From NCBI RefSeq assembly GCF_001638985.1, contig NW_017265148.1, positions 327,367 to 391,366 on the forward strand: a stretch of 64,000 nt of DNA. The letters are read 5' to 3'. Of this stretch, positions 45,241 through 56,514 are shown one piece after another (within the stretch, counting starts at the first letter, position 1; each line of letters starts with the position of its first letter). A model generated the notes under the pieces. The model saw only the letters and a program-made list of their open reading frames with translations, was not told the origin of the DNA and made no database searches. A program made the position numbers and the translations under genes. Source of the DNA: Phycomyces blakesleeanus NRRL 1555(-). Lineage: Eukaryota; Mucoromycota; Mucoromycetes; Mucorales; Phycomycetaceae.

Positions 45241-47309
45241 GGATTTTTGTGGCCTCGTACATAGCGATGTGGTGAGCGTTTAGGAGGGAGATTCAGGTGT
45301 AGGAGCTGTGATGAATATATGTGTTGATGTGGCGGGAAATGAACTTACGGTTCAGTCTTGTTTTTTTTTGTTATTCGGGAGGAGTCAGTGATACGATCAA
45401 TTAACGAAAGGAAAACCTGAAAAAAAAGCTTGATTGATCTATCCATTTAGGTTAAATGATGGGTCATGTGACAATTCGGCAAGGAGAATATACTTTTTAA
45501 GTATGTAGGTGTGTGTGTAGCAATTGCGTGGAATTTAGAAACCAGGTCTTGTAGGGGTCGAAGGAACTCTAGTCTCCATCTGACTGTTTGTATTAATACC
45601 TTGACAGTAAGAGCTCGGAACAAGATAGCTTGTTTCATTGTCTTCTCATCCACAATGGACTAAAGATATGGGGTTTGAACAGTGCTTTTGAAAGTGTCGA
45701 TTGGTGGGGATGATATACTAGGAGATTTGGTAAGTATATGTGCTGTAGGTCAGTTTATGGATTACTTAAAAGAGTGAAAGATAAAGGTGTGTAGAGTTTA
45801 AAATTTTTGCCTGTCAATTGTGTTGCCTTTATAGACTTTTTGTTTATTGATTGATTGATTGATTGATTGAGTGATTTATATAAAAGGCCAGTAGTATTGA
45901 ATAGTGATTCTACTCCAAGATGTGTAATCAAGGAGTGTAGTATTTTAAGGGATTAATAGACTTGACAAAATAAATATGAAGACAGTAATTAACCACCCCT
46001 GAACCCGGGCTACATCATATTTCATAACGATACCGTCTTATATAAGCCAGATTCTTATTATAAAGCATATTATAGTTATACCATGACTATCAATTGTACA
46101 AGAGGTACGCATTACACTAACGACAAGCTGCTAATAATTTTATATCGAGACTACCAACTTCTACAAAGATCTTGAGAATTCTTATAAATACAATTGGTTC
46201 GAAGGACTTGTAACTTTGACATGTCTGGCATATCCTAAGTTCAGGATGCTCTAAACTCATTTTAGTATCCTGAGGCTGATATTCAAATATGATTGTTTTG
46301 CTTTTAGTCCAGAAAGTCATTTTAGAGGAATATTGTACGTTGGACTGCCTAAAGGTTGCAAAACTAGTATTGATGAAATATGAGTCAGTGGAATTGACAA
46401 TCAAGAGTAATTTGAGCAGAATTGACAGAAAAAGAAGTATTTGGATGATGTATAGTTTGGCTGTCAAGGTTACTCGTATGCTTATTAGGAATAATGTATT
46501 TAAAGAATCACATGGAATCTATCTTTTGGCTTTTCAAAAGTAGGAATCAGGCATAGCAATGTCAACACAAAACAGGCTTATACTTTATGATAAAATAAAA
46601 ATCAATAGTATAGTATTTAGAGAATTATATATATATATATTAGATATAAAAAAGGTAGCAAGTAGCAGGTAGCAATAGATAATATGTATATGCATGTTAT
46701 ATAGCTAATCTATAGCTTAGACTGTTACTAAATATCATATAAATCAGTACTTCTTCTATTATTTTGATCAATAGAAACCATAAAATTCCAATATAAAACA
46801 TCATGCATTTGTTGGACTATTTATAAGAAGAATAGATATACCATATTTAAAATATTTGATTGGATTAGATGCAAAATAATCTGAAATCCCATAAATCGTA
46901 CTCGTAGTAGTCGTAATAATATACCGAAACTTTGACTTGAATAAATAGTGCTTTAATTATAACAACAGTAACATTCACCTTTGATATTGAAACAGATACT
47001 TCTTTACTTATTTATATACACAAGTCATTCTGAATATTTTAAAAGAAAAATATTTATATATATTTCAAAGATGTGCTTACCAAGTAAACCTAGGTAAATT
47101 AAGCCAAGATAGTTGAAGGATTTATATCCTTAATTTGATGTAATATGAAAATTCGATTTTTATTTAACAAAATAATAAAATATAATTATAAAGAACGAGA
47201 AGAAGAAAAGAGAAAATATACAGACAAGTAGAGTTAAGTAATGATAATAATAATGCGAACAATTAACAAGAATAAAGAAAAAAAAAAGAAAAAGAAAGCA
47301 ATGTTGGGT
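45241..47309. other. Degenerate stretch and spacer
   Basis: The part up to about 45660 may be the decayed 5' end of Fanzor copy C. A (TTGA)n run lies near 45846-45872. Two short frames (46117-46467 and 46289-46543) have no recognisable relation. A dispersed repeat near 46795-46912 is described separately. The stretch just before 47310 is the 3' region of the transporter gene. Confidence 0.45.
46795..46912. repeat. Dispersed repeat, copy 2
   Basis: Inverted relative to 28612-28740. Shared words on the plus strand here are TTGATTGGATTAGATGCAAA and AATCTGAAATCCCATAAAT. Confidence 0.7.
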
Positions 47310-49197
47310 TTAAACAACCTCTCGAATATCTTTCTTCTTCTCTTCATCAGTGGTTGTGATACGCTGATGAACCTTTGGTAAGAGAATCTTGTTTTGCTCA
47401 AGATAATATGTGATGCCAATAAGGACCAATGTTAACGCTGTCATTGACATGGTAACGATCTTTCCGGTACCTAGAATATATGGCATAAGTTAAAATACAC
47501 CTTATAATAATACAAGTTACTTACGGAAATCAGGTGCATCTGTGACAATCCATGCCTTGATATTGATAAAGTTAGGAGCAAGATTTCCAAGCGAGTTTAC
47601 AATAGCAATGGCCAAGGCACGGGTTTCAGAATCGTTCTGGTAGATTTCCTATTGAGAATAAATAGATACAAGCAAATGAGTATGGGGGTGTGCTTTGTTT
47701 AAAAGTCAAATGTATATTCAAATGTAATAGAACTTGAGTTGAAAAAATAAATAAATAGCTAAAAAATAATAATAATAAAAAATTGAATTATACATACGTT
47801 GAGCCAGGTCATCATGATAGGGCTTGCGCCAAAGATTGGAGGAATCATATAGGCCGCGACAAACACAAGTACGATCGGGCTTTTGCCACCATCAACTGCG
47901 ACCAAGACGACGTACCAGAGAAGGGTCCATGCACTGCCGGCAAGTATATGCCAAGCACGTTTTCCGTAACGATCAGATAGCCAGCCCTGGACAACCAGCA
48001 CAACGGCAACCCATACCCAGATAGGAACCATCATGTAGTTGGCAAACGATGAACTATAGCCGAGCTTGGAAAGAATGATTGGGAAGTTCTGCAGAATACC
48101 CATGCCCTCTTGAAAACAGATAAAAGTGAAAAGAAATAGCCAGACATAAGGAGTAGTAAGCAAGTTACGGAAACTATTTTTTTTTTAAAAAAATTAATTT
48201 TTTTTAAAACAAAGAGTAAGAGATATAGGACTTACGTTGTCAAATTAAGACCAGTGCTGAGAGTCTTCTTTCCTTGGCGTTCAAGACGTTCGATAGCAAG
48301 ATCACGCTCTTCACCGACAATGAAACGAGTGTTGTGAGGGAAATCTGGTAAGAGAAAGAAACCACAGAATCCAATGACAACAGCCAAAAGGCCTTCGATG
48401 ATAAAAAGCCATTTCCATCCACGCATTCCGTGAACGCCATCAAGACCAGAAGCAATTGCGCCAGATATCAGACCGCTAAAGGCTCCGGATACCTGAGAGC
48501 CTGCCACAAATACAGCAGTACGAGTGCCAAGTTCTTCGCGAGAGTACCAACTGCCGAGTAAAAAGACAATTCCGGGGTAAAACGCAGCCTCAGAGAACCC
48601 AAGGCAGATGCGAAGACCGTAAAGACCCTGATAGTTTTTTACAAGAGCCATGAAGCACACAATAGCTCCCCACACGAATACAACGCCAGGTAACATAATA
48701 CTAGGTCTGACCTTGGTGATGATTGCATTGGCGGGAATTTGAAGACTGTAAAATTAAAGAATAAAATAAAAGATGTTGAGTTTTTTTTTTAATAGTAATA
48801 ATGATACATACATAATATAACCAATAAAAAACATGGTAATTGCCCAATTGTACTTGTCGGATGCAAGGTTCAACTCGGTATCCATACCATTAGTGTAGGC
48901 ATTAGCTGATAGTATATAAAGAGACATTGAGTAAGTATAATTGTACGCTTATATAAATGATAATACCAAACTATACATACGCATATTATTTCGGTCAAGA
49001 CCGTTGGCAAAATACCCAAAAAATGCCCAGAGCATCAGCCGTCTGTCAAGTTTACGGACCAAGCGCTTCTCGGCCTCAGACTTTTCTTGACGAGGGCGGC
49101 GGCTTTCTTGGGTGAGTGCACTGGCAAAGGAATCAACTCTTAAAATAGAGTGAGTTCTTGAATGCTGTGTATCCGATCCAGCCGAGTTTTCCTTCAT
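47310..49197 (-). CDS. MFS transporter, anion:cation symporter (Dal5/Tna1-like)
   Basis: Six exons (48981-49197, 48812-48905, 48236-48745, 47798-48173, 47525-47648, 47310-47470) encode 493 residues. The N-terminus is cytosolic and charged (EKSEAEKRLVRKLDRRLMLW). FFGYFANGLDRNNM...NAYTNGM is the first helix and loop of fungal allantoate/nicotinate permeases. Further membrane segments include YNWAITMFFIGYI, VVFVWGAIVCFMAL, AAFYPGIVFLLGSWY, WLFIIEGLLAVVIGFCGFFL, and the second-half helices (WVAVVLVVQGWLSDRYGKRAW, VLVFVAAYMIPPIFG). The RLCLGFSEAAFYPG-like segment (here LRICLGFSEAAFYPG) is typical of the family. A proton-coupled plasma-membrane importer of a small organic anion such as allantoate, nicotinate or pantothenate is likely; the substrate cannot be told from sequence. 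Confidence 0.9.
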
Positions 49198-50261
49198 GAC
49201 ACGTAAAATATAAGAAAAGAAGAAAGAAGGTATTGAATGGACTAGAAGAATGTACTATACGTGAATATATATAAATAAAAATAAATGAAAAAAAAAAGCT
49301 TTCTGTTGGTAGAACTTTGAAATAAATTCTGGGGGGTTTTTTTTGCTGGATTTGTACGATCTGCTATGTGTTACTGCTGATATTAAAAATATGTAATTAT
49401 TGTAAAAAATAAAAATAAAGGAAAAAGTCAAGTAAATATATATAGATATAAAAACGACGTGCCGACCCCACGGCCAGAAGCTGTATATCGTGAATCAGGT
49501 GTAACCAATAGATCAAGTATATTATTGGGTGGGATATTTTTTTTTAGGTTTTCCCCCGCATTTTTTCAAGATATCCCGCCGCTAACCATTTGCTAATATA
49601 TATACATTGTGTTACAGAAAGGATAGCTGGAAAAATAGTGATGACAGATCATGGCTATATACAAATTCTAAAGGGCTTTAATAGGAACTACAAAAAAAAA
49701 AAGACAACGAAAGGAAGGGAGTTCTAAACAAAAGTGAAGGATAAATATACTACCATTCAAATTCATGATTTACTTTCATTATGTAATATACATGCTGGAT
49801 CTACCAATTATTGTTGGCTCTTGACCTTTTGATTCATAAAGAAAATTCGGCTTAGATTGTTGATAAATGAATAAATATATATATATATATATGTAACATA
49901 ATTATTTATACACGGTATAACTGCTCTAATCATTATCCCGTACGCACACATGCACATAAAAATAAATAAAAAGAGCAAATCAAAATAACACAATAACTTG
50001 CTTTTCTTCCTTTGAATCGAAAGATATACTGCATATTAATTGCATTTTTTTTTGTTGGCTTCTCTCATAGCTACTAACACGCTTACAATGTATATCTATA
50101 TTTCTCTTTTTGTGTGTGTTGTTTTTAATTATAAGTCCAGCACGGAAATCCCACGAATAAAGAAAGCTTGGAAACTCCAGGAAACCTAAAGGGAAACCCA
50201 AGGGAGACTTTAGGGAAACCTCAGGGAAATACCCCCTGGGGATTTTTTTTTTTTTTTTTTT
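49198..50261. other. Intergenic spacer, transporter upstream region
   Basis: AT-rich. It contains simple repeats ((TA)n near 49879-49893) and a series of GGGAAACCYNAGGGA units near 50177-50232. No gene was recognised. Confidence 0.5.
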
Positions 50262-50267
50262 GGATCT

Positions 50268-50335
50268 CATTAATGGTATTCTCCAATATACGAAACAAAT
50301 TAGCCCAAGTAAGTTGATTATTGGTTCCAATTATA
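50268..50335. repeat. Dispersed repeat also found at 43051-43115
   Basis: TTAATGGTATTCTCCAATAT and CAAATTAGCCCAAGTAAGTTG match the copy at 43.05 kb with scattered differences. Confidence 0.6.
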
Positions 50336-50426
50336 GAAATATAAACTCAAAAAAGCAGCCAACTGTCTCGAAATACAGTGTTTCTACTTGAGATTGAGAC
50401 AAATTAGGAAATGTTTTAGACGAATA

Positions 50427-50546
50427 AAAATTAATTGCTAGACAATATGCCTACCTTTTGTGGGCGAAACGAGAATGGAATTTAGGCAAAGTAGGTATTT
50501 GTTCAATTTTACCTATATGTCTAAATGGCTCAAAGAGACAAACTGC
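50427..50546. repeat. Left 120-bp arm of the Fanzor element
   Basis: Inverted partner of 53042-53161. Shared words are TTAATTGCTAGACAATATGC, CTACCTTTTGTGGGCGAAAC, GAGAATGGAATTTAGGCAAA and GGCTCAAAGAGACAAACTGC. It also recurs in copy B at 35289-35408. Confidence 0.9.
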
Positions 50547-52800
50547 TTATGTTAGTGACGGGATTGTTGTTGTTATTGTTGCTGCTGCTGTTGCTGTTTG
50601 CTGCTTGCTTGCCTTTATCAGAACTTTGAAAGGCGGTTTGTCGATGGGTTCCTCTCCAAGTTGAAAAAGCAATTGTTATCATATTTTTTGCATCATTAAC
50701 ATCTCGCTGCCACAGTGTATTGCAGATTCTACAGACCTGTACGCTGTAGCTGCGAGTGTGATTTGCAGGCGCTAAATTCTTCGCTTGGCAATTGTTGCAC
50801 GTCTCTGTATTGTATTCATCAATTGTAACAGCGACAAGACCCCCATTCCTCTCTCGTTTCTTCAAAGCCTTCCCCATAATTCCTGTCACTCCACATCGGT
50901 TATTCTTTAGTCTCACCAAGTCCTTCCCGAAAATTCCAGCCCCGAAAACAATTAATAGAATCTTTATTTTTTCTTATTTATACGGAAGGGGGTTTCCACT
51001 TATTTAACCTTTTCAAAAAAAAAGTCAAGAACATTAAAATTTTTAACCAAAGAAAGAAGAGAGAAAAAAGATTAACTACTCACTTTGTTGGCTTGTTGGC
51101 TTGTTGGCTTGTTGGCTTGTTGGCTTTAGGGTCTGTGGCTTCTTCCTTCTTTTTTCTTTTTTCTTCTCTTCTTGTTATACTTGCTATCTCCGTTTATCAA
51201 GATGCTCACCATTTGTTCTGGTGCTTTCTGGCGCCCTTAATATAGAAAAAAAACTGGCATTTAGCAGTGCTATTTCCATAAAAATTATACAACACGTCCA
51301 GACGAGTTAAAGCATATTGTACGTCATCAATATATGCTACACAGGAGGCTGTTTCATGGGATGGTATATGGCTTTCAATGGCTTCAATTCCATTTTGCCT
51401 TTTATGCCGAACTTGATCTGCTTGTTATCTTGTTGATCCTGTTATGTGGTAGTATTCACAAGTTGTGCACCACAGTAAACTATGTGCTTTGGTAGATAGC
51501 CCCTCTGCTACAGTGAAAACAGCCTTTCGTCCAGGGTTGACAAAAACTAGCTTATAGTTGTGTTGTACTTCATTGAACTCAAAATCTGACAATTCAAGTT
51601 GAAGTGTGCTGTTTCTTACTTCGATGGAAGCTGGGTTTCTCTCGCAGAATAGGCAATCGATGGAAAATACATTTGATCTTATTAAATTTCCAAACAAGAT
51701 CCGATTGTTACCATTTGGCTCAAGGTCAGAACTAAAAAATAATAAGAGTTATGATTCCCTGATAAACTGGCAATGATATATATACCTCTTGCACCTCAGC
51801 TTAGCAAAGTTTATAACGTTTTTGGATAATAAGAGCTGATTATTATATCCTCTTGGTAGTGGTCAGGACACAAAGCAGGATAGTCCGTTTGCACTAATAG
51901 CTATTGACCGAAAATGCAAAGATGATTTTGGAAATAGTGCAAATAGTCTTGGTAAGGGAAGTCGGCGTACATCAAAAGGATTATGGCTTTTATGTTCTAG
52001 TTCATATTCGGACAGGGTTTGCGAAAGTACAGAGATATTCTTTTCAGGGTGTGCTTATAGAGTAGCCAAAGTTATTTTGTCCGGAAGGTGGCTTTTTAAC
52101 AACTGGCGGGTGTTTGTAACTGATGATTCTTGAAGTTCTTGTACATTTGATGTACAACTTGGGTCTCCCCCACAAACAAACTGATAGCCAATATTCTTTG
52201 GAGATACATTCTACAACTTACAAAAGTATGAACTTTATAGTAATATTGCCGATTTTTTTTTCAAAAAAAAATACAAGAATATAATAACTTACCACTAATA
52301 AGTTTTGCAACGTATAGCAAAAATAACTCGATAATCGTTTCTCAAGGGTTTCTACTATATGATTGATATAACAGGCTGCAAGTTCAGTGCAAGCTTCGGA
52401 CAGACATTGGCTGGCTCCGCTTTGTAGGCTTTGATTGTATACGGTATATGTAATCGCGGATCTATAGGTATCTCAGAATTGTACAAGATATGATGGTGCA
52501 TTAGCGTTCTTTTTTTTTTTTTTTACTTTTCTGCCATTGACAAGTTGGCAAACCGAGTACCAAAATGTCTGATTGTAAATGTAGCTAGGTATTGAATCAC
52601 GAGAAGATACCAAGCAGTAGCTGTTTATGAACATCATTGCCCTGGATATGATATTATGAAGATCATTTAAAGTGATAATGATCTTATTTCTTAGTAGCTC
52701 TTTGTATTCATTGTTGACAACAGTATTCAATGGGAGTTTTATCGTGAAAGCTTTGTAAGGAAATCCAAGATTGTTTCCAAAATCCTCGGGCTTAAAACGA
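50530..52800 (-). pseudogene. Fanzor nuclease, nearly full length but broken (copy D)
   Basis: Minus-strand blocks in order: an N-terminal helical part (LRNKIIITLNDLHNIISRAM, 52500-52730); a middle region with many stops; then MFGNLIRSN and LSDFEFNEVQHNYKLVFVNP with GRKAVFT (51540-51700). That last block is the RuvC-I segment with the usual VDPG changed to VNPG by one base. YHITGSTR follows, then YFYGNSTAK-like and LINGDSKYNKKRRKK near 51180-51330. The last frame, from about 50955, has IVFGAGIFGKDLVRLKNN, the RuvC-II glutamate in TIDEYNTETCNNC, the second cysteine pair CRICN, and LWQRDVNDAKNMI with the RuvC-III aspartate. Eight-base repeats and frameshifts separate the blocks. Family identity is by pattern recall. 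Confidence 0.8.
51080..51126. repeat. (GTTGGCTT)n 8-bp repeat inside the Fanzor pseudogene
   Basis: Five to six copies of an 8-bp unit. On the coding (minus) strand they expand a lysine-rich linker just after the KYNKKRRKK segment and before the RuvC-II exon. Confidence 0.85.
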
Positions 52801-53041
52801 ATAATGGTCTATAGAAATGAGCACCAAAAAATAATACATAAATTATGCTCATTATGCTCACCATGAACCTGACAATCTTGAAATTATTAAATTTATACTT
52901 TAAATGTATTTATAGAAATCAAATGACCAGTAAAGAAAGAGCATTTGGATCGTCAAAAAGTTCAAATTTTCCTTTTTATAAAATAAGCAAAATTTGAGCT
53001 TCTCTTTGTCCAGCATTCAATCCTCGGTGTGGCTAATATAC

Positions 53042-53161
53042 GCAGTTTGTCTCTTTGAGCCATTTATACATGTAGGTAAAATTGAATAAATACCTACTTT
53101 GCCTAAATTCCATTCTCGTTTCGCCCACAAAAGGTAGGCATATTGTCTAGCAATTAATTTT
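53042..53161. repeat. Right 120-bp arm of the Fanzor element
   Basis: Inverted partner of 50427-50546. Homology to the left end stops sharply at 53161, before the outer 50 bp seen on the left. Confidence 0.9.
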
Positions 53162-54256
53162 GATTCCCCTCTTGACGTCTCTCCTGACCACGATGACTTT
53201 TTCTGACACTTCTATACCCAAACACACACAAAATCTGGTTGTAGCCTCTACAAACCATGCCATTTGGCGAGCTCACTGGGCCCCTGTCATGAACAAACAG
53301 CCCTTCCTTCCTGGTGTGATAGCAGGCAAGGCACTTGTGGTGATAAGACACTTCTTGGAGCAGTCTTTTTTTTCTCTTTTTTTTTTTACCTTTTTCCTCT
53401 CATATAAATAATGTAATACAAAAATTCAGGCATAGTAAGCCAATCGCTTAGTGCTTTGCACTGTAGCCGATCAATAAATACTTTTCTTTTGTATTGTTTA
53501 TTGGAAAGTAAATTAATAATGAAGTCTATATATTGTTAAATGAGGAGAACTAGGGCGACCATTAAATACAAAAAAAATATTCAGGGCGACTTATTTTTTC
53601 GAATTATGCGACTTACAAATGTGTTTTACTGTATTTGAAACCTCGTTTGCTTTTAATACATATTGTGTAAGGCCACCTTTTAAGAATTATAGACGATTGA
53701 ACAATAATCATCATTTGTATTTATATACACATATCTTTAAAGAAAGAAAGAAAAAGAAGAAACCATAAATACTCGGTCTATCAAATACTATTCACTCATT
53801 TAATATTTTTCAAAATAATAATAATATTAGGCATTCACACAAAACCGAAATCTTGTTAGTACAATATTAGAAGCATCAAATACGGAAAATGTCAACCAAA
53901 CCCTGAGAGTAAAGATAAAATTGCCAAACTTCAAGATGCGTTCATATTTACTTGTCCTTCCCTTTTCTTCTTCTTCTTTTGGTTTAATGATAATATTAAT
54001 AACAATAACAATAGCAATAAGCAAATACAATAAGCAAATAGGCAAACAGGCAAACAGGCAAACGAAAGAACAAATGAACAAAAGAACAAATGAATAAATG
54101 AAATGAAAATCATAGTAGTAAAAAGAAATACTAGGCTGTGTATCTAAAGTGACAGCTTTCAATGCTGTGTTCATTTATGATACCTTAAATACGCACTACA
54201 CATTATACACGGATGTATATTGTGTACCTGTAAAGCGTATGAAAATAATAATAATA
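53162..54256. other. Intergenic spacer with a solo transposon end
   Basis: No gene was recognised. At about 53545-53630 (minus strand) there is an end sequence TACAGTAAAACACATTTGTA, then GTCGCATAATTCGAAAAAAT, related to the ends of the element at 56.5-57.6 kb. The rest is AT-rich with TTTCTT and AACAGGCAA repeats (near 54035-54065). Confidence 0.5.
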
Positions 54257-56132
54257 TTACCATGGAACACCATTCTTCTTGGCCCATGAATCATCCTCTG
54301 GAGGAGACCAGGTAGATTCTGGTGCTCCCCATGCTTCCTGGGTCGGGTTTTTATCCCAAACAGGCTCAGGCAGTGTCTGTATTGTAGGATTATTGTTCGT
54401 ATTCCAGTCAACTTTGGGCTCCCAAGGTACTTCATCATGTTTGTGTGTATTCCAGCCAATCAGCTTTTCGCCCTTGGGTATCTTTGAAATCATTCGATGT
54501 ATAGATGTTGACGAAACCGAAGACTCTTGTACTCCTTTACCCCCTTTGTTACTCTCCTGCCTCCACATCGGACTTGCTCCAGTATTCGGCAATGCTTTTG
54601 CCACCGTATACATCGAAAATCTTGACGTATTTCTATCCTGAGCATGTTTTGCTGACCCCTCCTCAACTCTTGATCCACCTCTTTGCTGTGTATGATCTTC
54701 AACATCTTTCCAAACCTTCCTACTACTCTGTCCTCCAAAGGGTGATCGAACCGGATGTGCTAATCTGCCATTCCCCACACACCCAAACAGCATCTGCCGA
54801 CACAAATTATAATCTGGCTCATCGGTTGGTCGCAGCTTTCGAGTGTATTCCACAAACTCCAGAATTCCAACCGGCATTCCGGCACACAGATCACTCATAA
54901 ATGTATCTTCCTTCATCTGACGCATCTTGTCCCAGCCATTCTTGGAGCTTCGTGCCTGGATACCAGTCCAAGGTAAGGATCCAAGGAGAAGTTCGAGTAC
55001 CATGTAGCCAATGCCTTCCAGGTCGTCTCGTCGAGAATGTACTTTGCCACGGTGAACGTTGATAGAAGCATACCGAGCCGTACCAACCTTGTTTCTTTGG
55101 TCCCGCTTTTTGTCTGAATGGGACACTTTAGGTTCAGGATTAGCCCAGTCAACTGCCAGGCCAAAGTCAACAATATAGAGCCGAGGATACGGTTCTCCCC
55201 ATTTTTTCAGTACATCACGGCATGTCAAGGTGGTGTATTCATAATGAGGAGGTCCGCCAGCCGGGTCACGCACTTCATACATTTCTGGTTCAGGAAGTTC
55301 ATTGGCAGCCGAGAATAAAAAGTTGTCAGGTTTGATATCCCTAAAGACAAGACCTTTTTGATGCACGTGTTCTAGAATGGATACCTTTATATAAAGTTTT
55401 AGAACAATATCCATTTAATAAAAAATTAATAACAATAATTACCATTTGGCTACTTAAATCAATCACAACATCCAAAGGAATTTTGTGGACAGTCTTTCGT
55501 AGCTGATTTAAACTAGGGCCTAGTAGGTCCATAACTATGCAATTGAAGTCTTCGTGACGTCCATACCAGTAGCAGCGTGGGATTCCGGCTAATAGTATAC
55601 AATAATAATAAAAAAACGGATAAGTTTAAGAAATGACTTGGTTTTGGAGGTTCAATAGAATCTTAATCACTCCAAACCAAATGAAACTTACGGCCCCCTT
55701 CAAGCAGTTTGTAAACCTTGGCTTCGTTTTCCAACTGGGGGTGTCGCATATTTGCTCGTTCTCTTTTAATAGCAAAGTGCTTTTTGGTCGATATTTCCTC
55801 AACTACAAATATTATATATATGCGTGTGTGTGTTTGAGCATGCTTGAATTACATAATAACAATCACAAAAGAAGATTGAACCAAAAAATAAATAAATAAT
55901 TCAACAAAGGTTTACCTTCAAACACTTCACCAAAAGATCCTTCTCCAATCTTTCCAAGTGGGATCCAGCGTTGATTAATCACTACATTAGAGCTGTTTTC
56001 ACTGAGGTCTGAGAGATTACTGTCAACAGAGCAATTTCGAGCACTCATTGTACGTAAGCTGTGTTCTACTTGTTGAGGTTGAGCGGGAATGTTCTCAAAC
56101 GGAGCTCTAGAAGCATAACGATGGGCAGTCAT
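54257..56132 (-). CDS. Casein kinase 1-family serine/threonine kinase
   Basis: Four exons (55916-56132, 55692-55802, 55443-55588, 54257-55384) encode 533 residues, from the first ATG ([18 protein letters not shown]). The kinase domain begins at about 55: glycine loop [13 protein letters not shown] (60-72), catalytic lysine in FAIKRE (K85), LGPSLNQL (the CK1 form), catalytic loop [11 protein letters not shown] (D174), DFG at about 231, activation segment [11 protein letters not shown] in place of APE, and [17 protein letters not shown]. These are CK1 hallmarks. There is an insertion of about 35 residues between the catalytic loop and DFG. The 230-residue tail is low-complexity and tryptophan-containing ([10 protein letters not shown] end). 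No prenylation CaaX is present, so it is not a Yck1/2-type membrane kinase. It is closest in outline to CK1-like kinases with long tails. Confidence 0.9.
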
Positions 56133-56272
56133 GAAAATTGTTAAAGTCAAAGAAAGATGTATGTATATAATGTAGTGTGTGTGTGTGTGTGTATAAGGCT
56201 GGATGGTAATATTATATGAATGACAGCTGGATTTAAGTAAAATTAATAAATGATAATAGTATAAAACACAGC

Positions 56273-56303
<31 letters not shown>

Positions 56304-56514
56304 AAGAAATACTCAATCTAAAGCACAAATAAATAAAAGTAAGAAAAAAAATTAATGTGATGTTGAGAGGGTTTTAGGCTTGGAAGCGTGCTTAGAGCTG
56401 AAGCTATAGAGCTATAGAGCTATAGAGCTATAGAGCTATAGAGCTATAGAGCTATAGAGCTGGAGCTGATTTTTTTTTTTTTACAAAAAAAAAAAAATAC
56501 TTTCTTAGTATATA
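56133..56514. repeat. Kinase upstream region with three microsatellites
   Basis: Holds (GT)n at about 56174-56192, (AAG)n at about 56275-56308 and (GAGCTATA)n, eight or so copies of an 8-bp unit, at about 56394-56462. A T/A palindrome follows at 56468-56495. No gene. Confidence 0.7.

Larger units (their letters stand above)
50377..53161 (-). mobile_element. TIR-flanked Fanzor transposon (copy D)
   Basis: A Fanzor-type nuclease pseudogene is enclosed between 120-bp inverted arms at 50427-50546 and 53042-53161 that differ at only a few positions. Outside the left arm lies TACAGTGTTTCTACTTGAG followed by ATTGAGACAAATT. This looks like a mariner-type end with the TA dinucleotide, and the same end is found at 35236. 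The right side lacks this outer 50 bp, so the right terminus has been lost or replaced after 53161. No mariner transposase is encoded, so the element would have been non-autonomous for DDE transposition, with Fanzor as its only cargo. Confidence 0.85.

Noticed and set aside
46117..46467. 116-codon minus-strand frame near Fanzor copy C
   Set aside because: I could not relate it to Fanzor or any other family, and an overlapping opposite frame is equally long. It may be chance.
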